Part shown: positions 35,582 to 45,039 of the stretch, one piece after another
How the letters are laid out: the number at the start of each line of letters is the position of its first letter
How positions within the stretch are numbered: position 1 is the stretch's first letter
Assembly (NCBI RefSeq): GCF_003026815.1
Contig: NZ_PYOG01000002.1
Location: forward strand, 295,321 to 359,320
Source of the DNA: Photobacterium damselae
GTDB lineage: Bacteria > Pseudomonadota > Gammaproteobacteria > Enterobacterales > Vibrionaceae
DNA length: 64,000 bases
Direction: 5' to 3'
Notes under the pieces: model-generated
Told to the model about the DNA's origin: nothing
The model's input: the letters and a program-made list of their open reading frames with translations, nothing else
Databases searched by the model: none
Made by a program: the position numbers and the translations under genes

Positions 35582-38422
35582 ATGAAAAAGAAAACAATAG
35601 CATTATTTATTTTAGCTTCGCTGTATGGCGCAACTGCTTCGGCAGAATCCTTAACTTTAGAAGCATCGACTAACAAAGTAATGCAAAAAATGAATGAGTT
35701 AGCAGAATTAGCAAAAGATCCTGCCAATGTCATTCAAAAAGGCGATCAAAAATATCTTAGTTATAAAGGCAAAGAGTTAAGAATTAATTTTGATGGTAAT
35801 ATCAAATTTGATTTAATGGATTTCCACTCTGAATTTAATACAGTTTTTGATTTTATTCCATCCGCATGGGAAACGTATTGGTACGACGGTGGATTTGATA
35901 TCTATCCGGGCAAAAGTGACGAGTGTAAATTTGAATTATTTGCAGCAGCTCGTGGTTCAAAAGATAACGAAGGTAATTATAGTTGGGAGCGGCCATTAAG
36001 CACTGTACTGACTACAACGGGTTGTCCTGATGTTACTCAGAAAGAATCGATCTTCTTTAATACGAATACTGTTACCAATGATCTTTCTGGTAATTTGGCT
36101 GGTGCCGTTCTGTTTGCTCAAGCGCATATCGTACCTGCTAATGCCAACGAGCAAGAAAAACGCATGCACTTAGTCGGTGAGCGTAAAACTAAGGTTATGC
36201 TGAAACCTGAGAACGAGTTGGACTATTACTCAACTGTTACGGTTACAGCAACAGATAAAGCGGGCCAAGTGCTTGGCGAAATTGAGATGAAAAATCCAAG
36301 TCAGCTAGCACCTAACGTATTGTCAATGCCTGAGCTAACCACAACAAATATTGATTTTAGCTACGATGAAAGCAAAGCTTTTAATGTTAGCACCCCAACA
36401 ACAGAAGCGATTGCTGCCGCTCTTGTTGATCATGATACAGTGGTTATGCGTACATGGAACGGACACTGGAATCGCATGTTCGACTTAGAACAAGACAATC
36501 CAAAGCTAGATGGTAAAACATTCGTCTTTATCTCAAGTGCCGGTTACAACTCTCACGTTAATTACTATAAAGATCGCAGTCGTACTATCGTCAATGGTAC
36601 AACAACCGTTTTTAAAAATGTGAATGGTGCGTGGATTTTACAAGATGACCTGATCTTTAATGAAATCGGTTATGCACAAGGTTACTGGTCTGCAGATCTA
36701 CCAAAAGAGTGGTTAAAGCCAGGGCTTGCGCTCTCTTTTGCTAACGGCGATAAAAAAGGTACCCTAAATTCTATTAAGGTTGGCGCTCCAACAGAGCTAC
36801 TAATCAATACTATTGATGTGGGTATGCTGGTTGAACCTCGCGGTCGTTTCGACTTCCAAAAAGATAAAGAAGTACAGCGAGAGTATTTTGAAACTGCACC
36901 TGTCAGTAAAATGATCGTCAATGAGTATGAACCGGTTCATCTGACCGAAGTGATGTTGCCTGATGGTACGTTACTGACTGATCACGATCCAAGTGATGGT
37001 GGTTGGCATGGCGGTACAATGCGCCAACGTATTGGTAAAGAGCTAATCTCAATTGGTATCAATAACGCCAACTATGGCATTTACTCCTCCTCGGGTGTTG
37101 GTGAAGGTGAAAACCCATATATTGCAGCTCAGCTAACGGCTCATAATACTCGTGGTATGTATAACAATGGTTTGCAAACTCACGGTGGTTCAGGCGGTGC
37201 TGGTATGGTTACGCTTGATAGTTCGATTGGTAATGAGTTCAGTCACGAAGTCGGACATAACTACGGTTTAGGCCACTATCCAGGTGGTTTTGCAGGTTCG
37301 ATTCACCGTCCTGCGGATATGCTAAACTCTACTTGGGGTTGGGATTCGAGCAAAAACGTCTTTATACCAAACTTCTCTCCAATTAATACAGGTGGTGAAA
37401 GCTGCTTAGATGGTCAATGTGTGCCAGCATTTAACGGTATGTTCAAATATGGCAGTGACGCAATGGCTGGTGGCTGGGCCATGTATGGTGCTCAACGCTT
37501 TACTATGTACACGCCGTATTCCATGTATTTCATACAGAAGAACTTAGAAAGCAAAGTGGTGTTTGATAAAACCTCATCAACAGGCTTTAGAAAGTGGGAT
37601 GAAGCAACGCAAACGATGGCAGAATACACTCATCGTATTGAGAATATGGAAGTGACATCAGTTAACCCTTGGGATGCGAATGAAACTAAGATAGCCGCGC
37701 TATTTGAGAATTTCGATAAAGTTGACTTATCTACTTGGAATGGTCATTGGGCTCGAAACATGTCGGTTCCAGCGGCATCTGAAATTAACAAAGGCAAAGT
37801 ATTTACGTTTAATTCGAGTGCAGGTTACAACTCTCACTTAGCCATTAATGGTCAAGAGATGTTGGTTCCTTATGGTAGCCGTCTAACGTTTGTATCTGAT
37901 GGTCAAACGTGGGTGAAAGATGCGCCATTTGAATCAACTAAAGCGGTTCATCCAGAAAAATATGGTGTACCTGTAACAACGCTAGTGGGTTACTACGATC
38001 CGCAAGCTAAGTTAGATAGCTATATTTTCCCGGCGCTACACGGTGCATTTGGTTATGTATATTCTGATGATTCGGCTGATTTAATTGCCGGCCAATGTGC
38101 GCTTGAAGTTGAAACACAATCGGGCTCTGTTCTGAAATATGCGTTAAAGAATAACCGTCGTAATGCCGACAACATGAATAAGTTCCACGTGAACGTTGCA
38201 ACATCAGATAACCCGGTGTCGGCATCTGTAGTGTGTGATGGTCAGGTATTGGATACTCGCACCATTGATGCACCAAAACTTGCGCCTATTTATACGGTAC
38301 AAGGTGGTGATGCGAAAGCACGTTCAGCTGCAGCATTCTTTAGTGCTCCAGTGCCAAGAGTCGAAGCAACACGCTATGAGCCGCAAGCATGTAATCATGC
38401 TGATGGTGAACACAATCATTAA
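35582..38422 (+). CDS. TagA/StcE-type secreted zinc metalloprotease (peptidase M66)
   Basis: A 946-residue exported protein. The signal peptide is MKKKTIALFILASLYGATASA. The M66 zinc motif HEVGHNYGLGH gives His555, Glu556, His559 and His565. V. cholerae TagA and E. coli StcE are mucinases that cut glycosylated host proteins. A domain is present twice, near 290-365 (TWNGHWNRMF…SSAGYNSHVNYY) and 718-785 (TWNGHWARNM…SSAGYNSHLAIN). The C-terminus is His-rich. It is likely secreted and acts on mucin-like host or animal surface glycoproteins; that substrate is inferred. Confidence 0.9.
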   Translation: MKKKTIALFILASLYGATASAESLTLEASTNKVMQKMNELAELAKDPANVIQKGDQKYLSYKGKELRINFDGNIKFDLMDFHSEFNTVFDFIPSAWETYWYDGGFDIYPGKSDECKFELFAAARGSKDNEGNYSWERPLSTVLTTTGCPDVTQKESIFFNTNTVTNDLSGNLAGAVLFAQAHIVPANANEQEKRMHLVGERKTKVMLKPENELDYYSTVTVTATDKAGQVLGEIEMKNPSQLAPNVLSMPELTTTNIDFSYDESKAFNVSTPTTEAIAAALVDHDTVVMRTWNGHWNRMFDLEQDNPKLDGKTFVFISSAGYNSHVNYYKDRSRTIVNGTTTVFKNVNGAWILQDDLIFNEIGYAQGYWSADLPKEWLKPGLALSFANGDKKGTLNSIKVGAPTELLINTIDVGMLVEPRGRFDFQKDKEVQREYFETAPVSKMIVNEYEPVHLTEVMLPDGTLLTDHDPSDGGWHGGTMRQRIGKELISIGINNANYGIYSSSGVGEGENPYIAAQLTAHNTRGMYNNGLQTHGGSGGAGMVTLDSSIGNEFSHEVGHNYGLGHYPGGFAGSIHRPADMLNSTWGWDSSKNVFIPNFSPINTGGESCLDGQCVPAFNGMFKYGSDAMAGGWAMYGAQRFTMYTPYSMYFIQKNLESKVVFDKTSSTGFRKWDEATQTMAEYTHRIENMEVTSVNPWDANETKIAALFENFDKVDLSTWNGHWARNMSVPAASEINKGKVFTFNSSAGYNSHLAINGQEMLVPYGSRLTFVSDGQTWVKDAPFESTKAVHPEKYGVPVTTLVGYYDPQAKLDSYIFPALHGAFGYVYSDDSADLIAGQCALEVETQSGSVLKYALKNNRRNADNMNKFHVNVATSDNPVSASVVCDGQVLDTRTIDAPKLAPIYTVQGGDAKARSAAAFFSAPVPRVEATRYEPQACNHADGEHNH

Positions 38423-38447
38423 TGATGGCTTGAGTTAAGTTGTAAAT

Positions 38448-38483
38448 AAAAATGGATAGGGGGAGACCTCTATCCATTTTTTG
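38448..38483 (+). terminator. Terminator of the M66 protease gene
   Basis: AAAATGGATAG and CTATCCATTTT form an 11-bp stem, followed by TTG. Confidence 0.85.
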
Positions 38484-38592
38484 TTTTATTCTTTTTATCT
38501 GTATTTTCTAAAAAACTATAATCACTTTTTAGACAATGAAATGGAATAAACACCAAGAAGTTAGTACCAAAGAGCTAACACCAAGGAGTTAT

Positions 38593-39006
38593 ATGAAAAA
38601 ATACTTACTTTCAGTCCTGATGATATTGTCATTCTCAACCTTAGCTGATGATGAGGTTTTAGATTGTGATAATCCGATGAATACTATTCAGATCAATCAG
38701 TGCGCCGCAATAAAACTGGAAACAGCACAAGCACAACTTGCTCAATACTTAAGAGCAAGCCTGACTCATAACGCCAATGATCCTGAATTAGTAGAAGCTA
38801 TTAAGGTCGCACAAAAAGCTTGGCAAGCTTATATGACGGCTCATTGTAATGCGGTTTACACACAATGGAGAGAGGGGACCATTCGAGGTGTAATGGCCAT
38901 TTCTTGTAAAACGGAGCTTACTGAGCAAAGAACTCATGAGTTATGGCAGAACTTTTTAACTTATATGGACAGCACACCAGCTGTATTGCCAGAACCTAAA
39001 CACTGA
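38593..39006 (+). CDS. LprI/DUF1311-family exported protein
   Basis: A 137-residue protein with a signal peptide (YLLSVLMILSFSTLA). The mature part DCDNPMNTIQINQCAAIKLE followed by WQAYMTAHC is the lysozyme-inhibitor LprI-like (DUF1311) pattern with paired cysteines. It may protect peptidoglycan from lysozyme or bind another envelope partner. ATG at 38593 is chosen for AAGGAG 7 bases upstream. It follows the metalloprotease gene but a terminator separates them. Confidence 0.78.
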   Translation: MKKYLLSVLMILSFSTLADDEVLDCDNPMNTIQINQCAAIKLETAQAQLAQYLRASLTHNANDPELVEAIKVAQKAWQAYMTAHCNAVYTQWREGTIRGVMAISCKTELTEQRTHELWQNFLTYMDSTPAVLPEPKH

Positions 39007-39089
39007 ATTTTATTGGTATTATACAGTTGTTCACCAACAGCGAGCCCTTAGAGCATGGTACTCGCTGTGGTGAAGAAAACACAAATCGA

Positions 39090-39984
39090 TTAATTTACTG
39101 TTTCTGTTAAATTCTGCTCGCCAATAAAGCCGCCCGTTTGATGGGACCAAAGTTGAGCATAAATACCATGTTGCGCCAAGAGTTCTTGATGCGTACCGTG
39201 CTCAACAATTTCTCCTTTATCGAGCACGATTAAACGATCCATGGCAGCAATGGTTGATAAACGGTGCGCGATGGCTATAACCGTTTTGCCTTCCATCAAC
39301 TCATATAAACTCTCTTGAATCGCGGCTTCTACTTCAGAGTCCAGTGCTGATGTGGCTTCATCGAGAATAAGTAGAGGGGCATTTTTTAGTAAGACACGGG
39401 ATATTGCGATACGTTGACGTTGTCCTCCAGAGAGTTTAACCCCTCGTTCACCTACCTGAGCATCGTAACCACAATGACCAAATGGATCCGTTAGTGTACT
39501 GATAAATTCATCAGCATGAGCCTGTTTGGTTGCGGCATAAAGTTCATCATCTGTTGCATCAGGACGACCATATAAAATGTTGTCTTTTATTGAACGATGT
39601 AAGAGCGACGTATCTTGCGTCACCATACCGATATTGCTGCGTAATGAATCTTGTGTAACCTTGGCAATATCTTGACCGTCAATTGAGATTTTACCGCCTT
39701 CTAAGTCGTGGAAGCGAAGCAGAAGATTAACTAACGTTGATTTACCCGCACCAGAGCGACCGACTAAACCGACTTTTTCACCGGGCTTAATATCCAGATT
39801 CAAATGACTGAGTACGCCCTTGTTCTCTCCATAATGAAAACTGACATCTTCAAAGCGGATGCTACCTTGAGTTACAGACAAAGGTTTTGCATTTGGTGAG
39901 TCTTTAATTTCAATTGGTTTAGCTAAGGTTTTCATACCATCAACAACCGTACCTAGGTTCTCAAATAATGCGCCAACCTCCCAC
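39090..39984 (-). pseudogene. ABC exporter, 3' part (ATP-binding domain), separated by island insertion
   Basis: This piece encodes the nucleotide-binding domain: Walker A GLVGRSGAGKST, Q-loop, signature LSGGQRQRIAIS, Walker B LLILDEATSALD and H-loop IAIAHR. In frame upstream of the Met codon at 39935 the sequence reads WEVGALFENLGTVVDG, the usual linker from the last membrane helix. It joins the 5' part at 54428 across a TCCCAC repeat. The whole gene would encode about 616 residues. A separate NBD could still be made from ATG 39935, without its membrane half. Confidence 0.9.
39979..39984. repeat. Left direct repeat (attachment core) of the island
   Basis: TCCCAC, repeated at 54428-54433. 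It is the only host sequence shared by both junctions. Confidence 0.75.
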
Positions 39985-40272
39985 TAATGTTGGTAAAAAT
40001 TTTAGACGTAACTTTCTAAAGATCTCAGGCAAAGCCTTTTGTGACAAGAGATCAACTTGTCTAAATGAGTCTTCAAACATAAAAAATACCTTTAGTCTAA
40101 AAAAGTTGTCGATTGCAGTCTGCTTAATCTAAAAAACGCCAAAAAAGTAACTTGTTTGTATAATAACCTTGCTCTGAGCGCAATGTGAATAAATTTTTCT
40201 TATGCTTTTTTCCTTACAAGATTAGGGGGAATGAAGGTAAGCGAATCTCTTCAACTACCTTCATGGCGGGTA
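39985..40272. other. Left island end with subterminal repeats
   Basis: No gene. It holds the TAATGTTG end and motifs TTTAGAC (40001), GTCTAAA (40059), GTCTAAA (40095) and ATCTAAA (40128). These are candidate recombinase or accessory-protein binding sites. Confidence 0.55.
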
Positions 40273-42825
40273 TTAGTTCTTGCGAGCTTTAAACTCAGTG
40301 TGCCAGTCAATAACGGCATTAATATCGGTATCTAGCTGCTCAGGTGTAGGTGGCTCTACCGGTGACTCACTTGGCTGGCTATGTTCATGCGCAGAATATT
40401 CCCCCATAAGGCGCTCAATGAGATTGCAGTCATCAATTGTTATCTTCGCTAAGTTACTAATTTTATTTTTTGTTTGGACTTCTCTACGATGACGCTGAAC
40501 CACATCTGCTAGAAACTCAACTTCAACAACTCTTTCAAGTAGAATTCTGAAGTCGCTGCAAATTGACTTCGCCATTGGGGCATAAACCTCAGTACCGTGC
40601 GAATCCAATAGTTTTCTAGCTTGGGCTAACCTTTGATTCTTCAGTTCATTTAAAGCCTTAAGTGGTTTTTTCGCAAACAATGGGACAACTCCGTGCTCTC
40701 CGCAGCCCCAATTTTCACGCCTTATGTGTACGCATTTAGGATTTCCAAGATCATTTAAGGCTCCCAACAAACTAATTCTATGTGTAAAAACAATGACTTG
40801 CCTATGTTCTGACAACTCAACAAGTCGTTTTGCAACATACAACTCATATGACTGATCTAGCGATGATATCGGGTCATCAAAAATAAATGGGGTAGTTTGA
40901 GGTTTACCATTGGTATCAGCTAAGAAAGCAGCAAGACTTACTATTCGCTGCTCACCTTCGCTTAAAATGTCATGGGACTTACTGCGGGTGAAGTTTTGGT
41001 TCACACCCATCAAGTGCAGTTTGTGCATCACTTTTCCTTTTGACACACGCGTTTTGGACAACTGAACATTGATTTTCTTTGCACCAAGATTATCTAGTTC
41101 ATCGTTGAAACGCTTAACATAAGCATCTGTTATTACTTGCTTTGATACTTCACCAGCTTTACGTGTGAATTTTGAGCTACCTAACAATTTGCCCCATTCT
41201 TCATATTGCCTGTACTTCTCTAGCCTTTTGACCTCTTGAATAATGGCGTCAATGTAACCTGAAGCCCATTGTTTTGCCTTGTAATCATTAAGCTCGTTGG
41301 TTAGTTTCTCTTTGTTGAAAGCAATTACGTCTTTTTGATGGTTCTCTATTTCTTTTGCTAGCACCTCTTTTTTTTCTGATAGTGCTGCAATAAGTGAAGT
41401 ATCAAATGTGAATCCTTGATTTGGAATCTCAGGGTGCTTAACAAGAGCCTCAGAAACTTTTTCGATTTCACCCCATATCTTGCTTAAGACAGGGAGCCAT
41501 TCTTCTTCGACAAGGTTTGATGCTGCTATTTGAGTCTTTAAGGTATCTTTCGTTGGTATTGATGGTAACTTTTTAACTAGGTTGTCAAAGTGTAGCTGCG
41601 TAGCTTTAACTTCTTTCTCAAGGCTTCCTTGAATGTGTTCTTCAAAAGACTTAAAGCGTTGTTTAGCTGCATCTGAAAGTGGTTGGTGGCAAAGAACACA
41701 CTGAGCGTCATTTCCAATATAAGGGGCTTCTTCATCTGCGTATGCTTCTTTCATAGAGTATTCTTTCGCAGCAACCCATAGAGCTTTCCAAGTTTGACTT
41801 CCGATGCCATTCAGCAAGTTCTCATCAGAGAGGGCTTTAGCACCTTGCTCCGCTATTTTTTTTGCTGATTCTAGCTTAGCTTTGGATTCATTAATCTTTT
41901 CACAAACTAGAGAACTGACTTTTTCGCTTGCCACTAAAACTGAATTAGTGAGTTCAGTCAGTTGCATTAGCTCCCGTGATTTCTTGTCTTTTAGTTTTGA
42001 TGGGTCACCTTTTAGACGCTCACTAAGTTCATTGAGTTTGTTTTCGTCATCATTGGTAAAATTGAAAAACTCTCTCAGTGTTGCTTCCGGCACATCTGCT
42101 TTAAGCCTATCGTTAATTGCTCGTATATATTTGGACTGCGTTAGTTCTACTGGAGTGTTGGGTAGAATTTTTACTAATTGAGCTTGTTCTTTATCCAGTA
42201 AAGACTTGATTGATGTGGAAACGAACACAAGCTTCTCAAACAGAAGAACATCAATCGGTACATATGACACTTCATTTTCATTATCAAGGTAAAGACCTCC
42301 AGTAAAAGAGTCAAAAATGTCTGCTGAACTAATCTCAGGGATAGGTAGCGAGTTTGCAACCCAGTCAATTTTTTTCGTACTAACACCATCAATACTAATA
42401 GCACATTTGCTCACAGTTGGAGGCGCTTTAAAAACGTTTGGTTTCAGGTCGTTGGCGTTGTTTTTTCCACATGCCTTTTTGAGGATGCGTGTGTAACCTG
42501 ATTTGCCAGAACCATTATTTCCGTAAACAACAGTGAGTTTCTGTTCGAAGGTTAAAGGAGAGCGAGGGTTTAGGTCGTCAATACCTTCAACTTCACCAAT
42601 CGACTTAATCCATATTTGATTGGCAGTGCTTGATTCTTCCTTGAATTGTCCAAAGTCTAATGCCTCAGTGCATGACTGACCTTTTGGAGTTTTTAACAGC
42701 TCTTTAAACTCTGTGATTTTATCTTGTGTGATTTCTTCCTGTTTTAATATGGTCTGAGCCGCCAATTGAACCCAGTAAGGTTGAGTATGTAACCAGTTGA
42801 TAATGTCTTCTCTCACGCGACCCAT
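40273..42825 (-). CDS. SMC-like AAA ATPase with zinc-hook CxxC (RloC/PrrC-like, AAA_13)
   Basis: An 850-residue cytoplasmic protein. Walker A GNNGSGKSG lies near 99, long coiled coils follow, with CVLC at 376-379 at their tip (a zinc-hook as in RloC/Rad50). Signature LSEGEQ is near 620 and Walker B PFIFDDPISSLD near 647. The C-terminal 150 residues contain RILLE and AHEH, which recall the R-x3-E…H set of PrrC/RloC anticodon nucleases; this is speculative. RloC acts as a damage-responsive tRNA-cutting phage defence. ATG 42825 follows CGGAGT; TTG 42831 is possible. Confidence 0.75.
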   Translation of the reverse strand: MGRVREDIINWLHTQPYWVQLAAQTILKQEEITQDKITEFKELLKTPKGQSCTEALDFGQFKEESSTANQIWIKSIGEVEGIDDLNPRSPLTFEQKLTVVYGNNGSGKSGYTRILKKACGKNNANDLKPNVFKAPPTVSKCAISIDGVSTKKIDWVANSLPIPEISSADIFDSFTGGLYLDNENEVSYVPIDVLLFEKLVFVSTSIKSLLDKEQAQLVKILPNTPVELTQSKYIRAINDRLKADVPEATLREFFNFTNDDENKLNELSERLKGDPSKLKDKKSRELMQLTELTNSVLVASEKVSSLVCEKINESKAKLESAKKIAEQGAKALSDENLLNGIGSQTWKALWVAAKEYSMKEAYADEEAPYIGNDAQCVLCHQPLSDAAKQRFKSFEEHIQGSLEKEVKATQLHFDNLVKKLPSIPTKDTLKTQIAASNLVEEEWLPVLSKIWGEIEKVSEALVKHPEIPNQGFTFDTSLIAALSEKKEVLAKEIENHQKDVIAFNKEKLTNELNDYKAKQWASGYIDAIIQEVKRLEKYRQYEEWGKLLGSSKFTRKAGEVSKQVITDAYVKRFNDELDNLGAKKINVQLSKTRVSKGKVMHKLHLMGVNQNFTRSKSHDILSEGEQRIVSLAAFLADTNGKPQTTPFIFDDPISSLDQSYELYVAKRLVELSEHRQVIVFTHRISLLGALNDLGNPKCVHIRRENWGCGEHGVVPLFAKKPLKALNELKNQRLAQARKLLDSHGTEVYAPMAKSICSDFRILLERVVEVEFLADVVQRHRREVQTKNKISNLAKITIDDCNLIERLMGEYSAHEHSQPSESPVEPPTPEQLDTDINAVIDWHTEFKARKN

Positions 42826-43126
42826 TCGCAATACTCCGGTAAACTTTTGATTGATATTCGATTGGGACGATTAAAGCATGCATTCGTAGATGTGAATATG
42901 CGACCTCTATTAGTAAGATCTAAAAACTTGATACAGAGCAAATAATTGGACGGTTAAATCTTTGTTTGCCTACATGCAGTGGATGAGGGATTTTGGCCAA
43001 TCAATAAGAGGATTCGCAATACCTCTGGCTGCCTGATTTGGTCAAGGCGTATGAGGTAAGGTGTCGGATCAATTATGAGCCAGTACACCTATACCCGACA
43101 TCCCTCCTACCTAGCCTCCACCTCAC
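42826..43126. other. Intergenic region between the ATPase and the PIN-like pair
   Basis: A gap of 301 bases. It holds an inverted repeat GGTGTCGG/CCGACATCC (43060-43102) that may end transcription of the PIN-like operon. No ORF of note. Confidence 0.4.
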
Positions 43127-43318
43127 TCAAGACCACTGTTTGTCAAAGTTTGTGAACTCGGCAATGTCACTATCCGATAATGAAAGGACAATCGACGCAA
43201 TATCTTCTTCGCATTCGCTGGCAACAACCCTATCAGCAATAACATCCTTCAGCGTCTCAACACTTACGTTAAGTCGTCTTGCTTTTGCCTTTATTAGTCT
43301 TTCCACGTCATCGTGCAT
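43127..43318 (-). CDS. Small acidic protein paired with PIN-like gene
   Basis: A 63-residue protein (pos. helices with RLIKAKARRLNVSVETLKDV, then an acidic tail). Its start overlaps the end of the PIN-like gene by 11 bases, so it is probably translated with it. A possible antitoxin or partner, by analogy with two-gene toxin modules; no family was recognised. Confidence 0.6.
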   Translation of the reverse strand: MHDDVERLIKAKARRLNVSVETLKDVIADRVVASECEEDIASIVLSLSDSDIAEFTNFDKQWS

Positions 43319-43682
43319 AGAAGTCAGCCTCCAAACTCCTTACCCTAGGATAGTTATAGCATTGGGCATTATTGCGCTGCGCTACCATCTGAATAGCCTC
43401 AATCAACGCCTTGTCCCTAGTAACGATGGCGATTTTATGCTGATTGTCGCCCTTTAGTTTCTTTGAACGCATCAGTAATTTAGTTAGCAAATACAGCAAC
43501 ATAAAGTCAGATGAGTTCTTAAAAACAGGAGCAACTTTGCCGAGAGGTTTTCCTGTGGGGTTTTTGGGGAGCTTGGCTGAGTGGTTGGCAACAGCAATGT
43601 ACTTGATAGCCCCCTGACCTTCGTTGGCGAACGTGTATCCATCAGCTTTAACGCAGTCACAATCGAGTAATACGATTTTCAT
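43308..43682 (-). CDS. PIN/NYN-like putative ribonuclease, SOS-controlled
   Basis: A 124-residue protein. The opening strand carries two Asp residues (MKIVLLDCDCVKADG), the middle has NSSDFMLLYLLTKLL and the last third IAIVTRDKALIEAIQMVA. This strand-D…D…T-x-D pattern resembles PIN/NYN-type metal nucleases, which cut RNA, but the match is by pattern only. A strong LexA box lies 36 bases upstream of the start, so the pair is expected to be induced by DNA damage. It is inside the island between the ATPase and DUF4238 genes. Confidence 0.55.
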   Translation of the reverse strand: MKIVLLDCDCVKADGYTFANEGQGAIKYIAVANHSAKLPKNPTGKPLGKVAPVFKNSSDFMLLYLLTKLLMRSKKLKGDNQHKIAIVTRDKALIEAIQMVAQRNNAQCYNYPRVRSLEADFYAR

Positions 43683-43717
43683 TTCTTATCTCCGTTTGTA
43701 TGAAAAACGCACTTTAA

Positions 43718-43733
43718 CTGTACATGCATACAG
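43718..43733 (-). promoter_or_regulatory. LexA (SOS) box upstream of the PIN-like gene
   Basis: CTGTACATGCATACAG is CTGT-N8-ACAG, flanked by A and T as in the E. coli consensus (AACTGT…ACAGTA). It lies 36 bases upstream of the ATG at 43682. The gap 43683-44031 shows nothing else clear. Confidence 0.85.
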
Positions 43734-44031
43734 TAAAATGATCAATAGGTTTTTGGTTGCTCTTTAGATGGTAACTAAATCAGATACTTAAGTGCTAGAG
43801 GTCATAAATTTCGGATGATAGTTCGTCATTTATTCTTCGTATTAGAGGATTGATTTAAGTTATTGATATTTATGGATTGCCGTCACTTCTTGCTGTGGTG
43901 TTCAAGTTCACATCCCCACTAAGAAAGCAACCAAACGTTTTAATGCCCTGTACCGATCAAAACTTCACCTTTACTGAGTCTGATTATTTTTGTATCTATA
44001 TGGTTTTCAGACACTTGTTCGAGGAGGGGCT

Positions 44032-45039
44032 ATGCCGGAAGCTTCAAAAAAACACTTAGAGGCAAAGAAAAACCACCATCATGTATGGGCTAACTATATG
44101 AGGCGATGGTCGCCTGATAACAAACAGGTTTATTACACAACCAAGAAGAACAACGACATTCGCCTTGATAGTGTCAAAAGTATTGCTGTTGAGCGGGACT
44201 TTTATCGAGTGAAGCCACTTAAACCTGAACATGTGCAAGTAATTAGGATTTGGTCATTAAAAAGCCCCAAAGACCTACACGAGCTACACATGTCTTATCT
44301 GAATGATTACCTAAAGATGCAATACATGGAATCGCTATATGTACAAAGTGGCAAGAAAGATGAAACCGTTGATAAGCTGATTGAAGCTTGGAAGAGTAAT
44401 GGTATTGAAAACTACCACACAGCTCACGAAAATGAAGTTCAAGAAATTCTAGAGGCTCTTGCAAATCGAGATTTATCGATTCTTGATAAAGATGACAACA
44501 TGATTAAGTTCATGCAATTCTTTGGTCATCAAATAGCGAGAACAAAAAATTTCAAAGATACGATAAGCAATGCAGCCGACAATCATATTAAGACGTTAAC
44601 ACTAGAGTGTTGGTGGTTTATTGGTTACATGTTCGGCATGAGTATAGGTCGATCACTTTACTTAGATAGAAAAGACGATACTCATTGCCTGCTGATCAAT
44701 GACACTGATATACCGTTCATTACTTCTGACCAACCTATTGTTAATGTTCACCCAGCATTAACCGCCGAGGTTAAACCACCAGAAGATCATGAGTGTGATT
44801 TTTACTATCCAATATCACCAAACGTTGCCTACATGATAAACAAATCAAGTCGGTTCCCATGCGGTATGGTTCAAGTATCAGTCGATGTTGTTGAAGAAAT
44901 GAATATCAATATAGCCAAACGTGCCAACTTTCATATCATTGGTAACAGTAAGGAGTCGCTTAAGCCTTATAAGAAGTTTGTTGGCTTAAATTTCAATGCT
45001 GTTAAAGCAGTCCACAGAACATCTGATTTGCGTGAGTAA
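44032..45039 (+). CDS. DUF4238-like protein
   Basis: A 335-residue cytoplasmic protein. The N-terminus KNHHHVWANYMRRWSPDNKQVYY and the later ITSDQPIVNVHP and FYYPISPNVAYMI fit the DUF4238 pattern (H-x-V-P/A-x-x-Y-L-R-x-W; TSDxP). DUF4238 proteins are scattered in mobile islands and their function is not established. ATG at 44032 is preceded by GAGGAGGGG. It stands alone between the PIN-like pair and the CD-NTase. Confidence 0.72.
   Translation: MPEASKKHLEAKKNHHHVWANYMRRWSPDNKQVYYTTKKNNDIRLDSVKSIAVERDFYRVKPLKPEHVQVIRIWSLKSPKDLHELHMSYLNDYLKMQYMESLYVQSGKKDETVDKLIEAWKSNGIENYHTAHENEVQEILEALANRDLSILDKDDNMIKFMQFFGHQIARTKNFKDTISNAADNHIKTLTLECWWFIGYMFGMSIGRSLYLDRKDDTHCLLINDTDIPFITSDQPIVNVHPALTAEVKPPEDHECDFYYPISPNVAYMINKSSRFPCGMVQVSVDVVEEMNINIAKRANFHIIGNSKESLKPYKKFVGLNFNAVKAVHRTSDLRE

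Noticed and set aside
39090..39935. NBD as an independent intact ABC ATPase gene
   Set aside because: In-frame linker upstream continues the TMD of the gene at 54428; it is the displaced 3' half.
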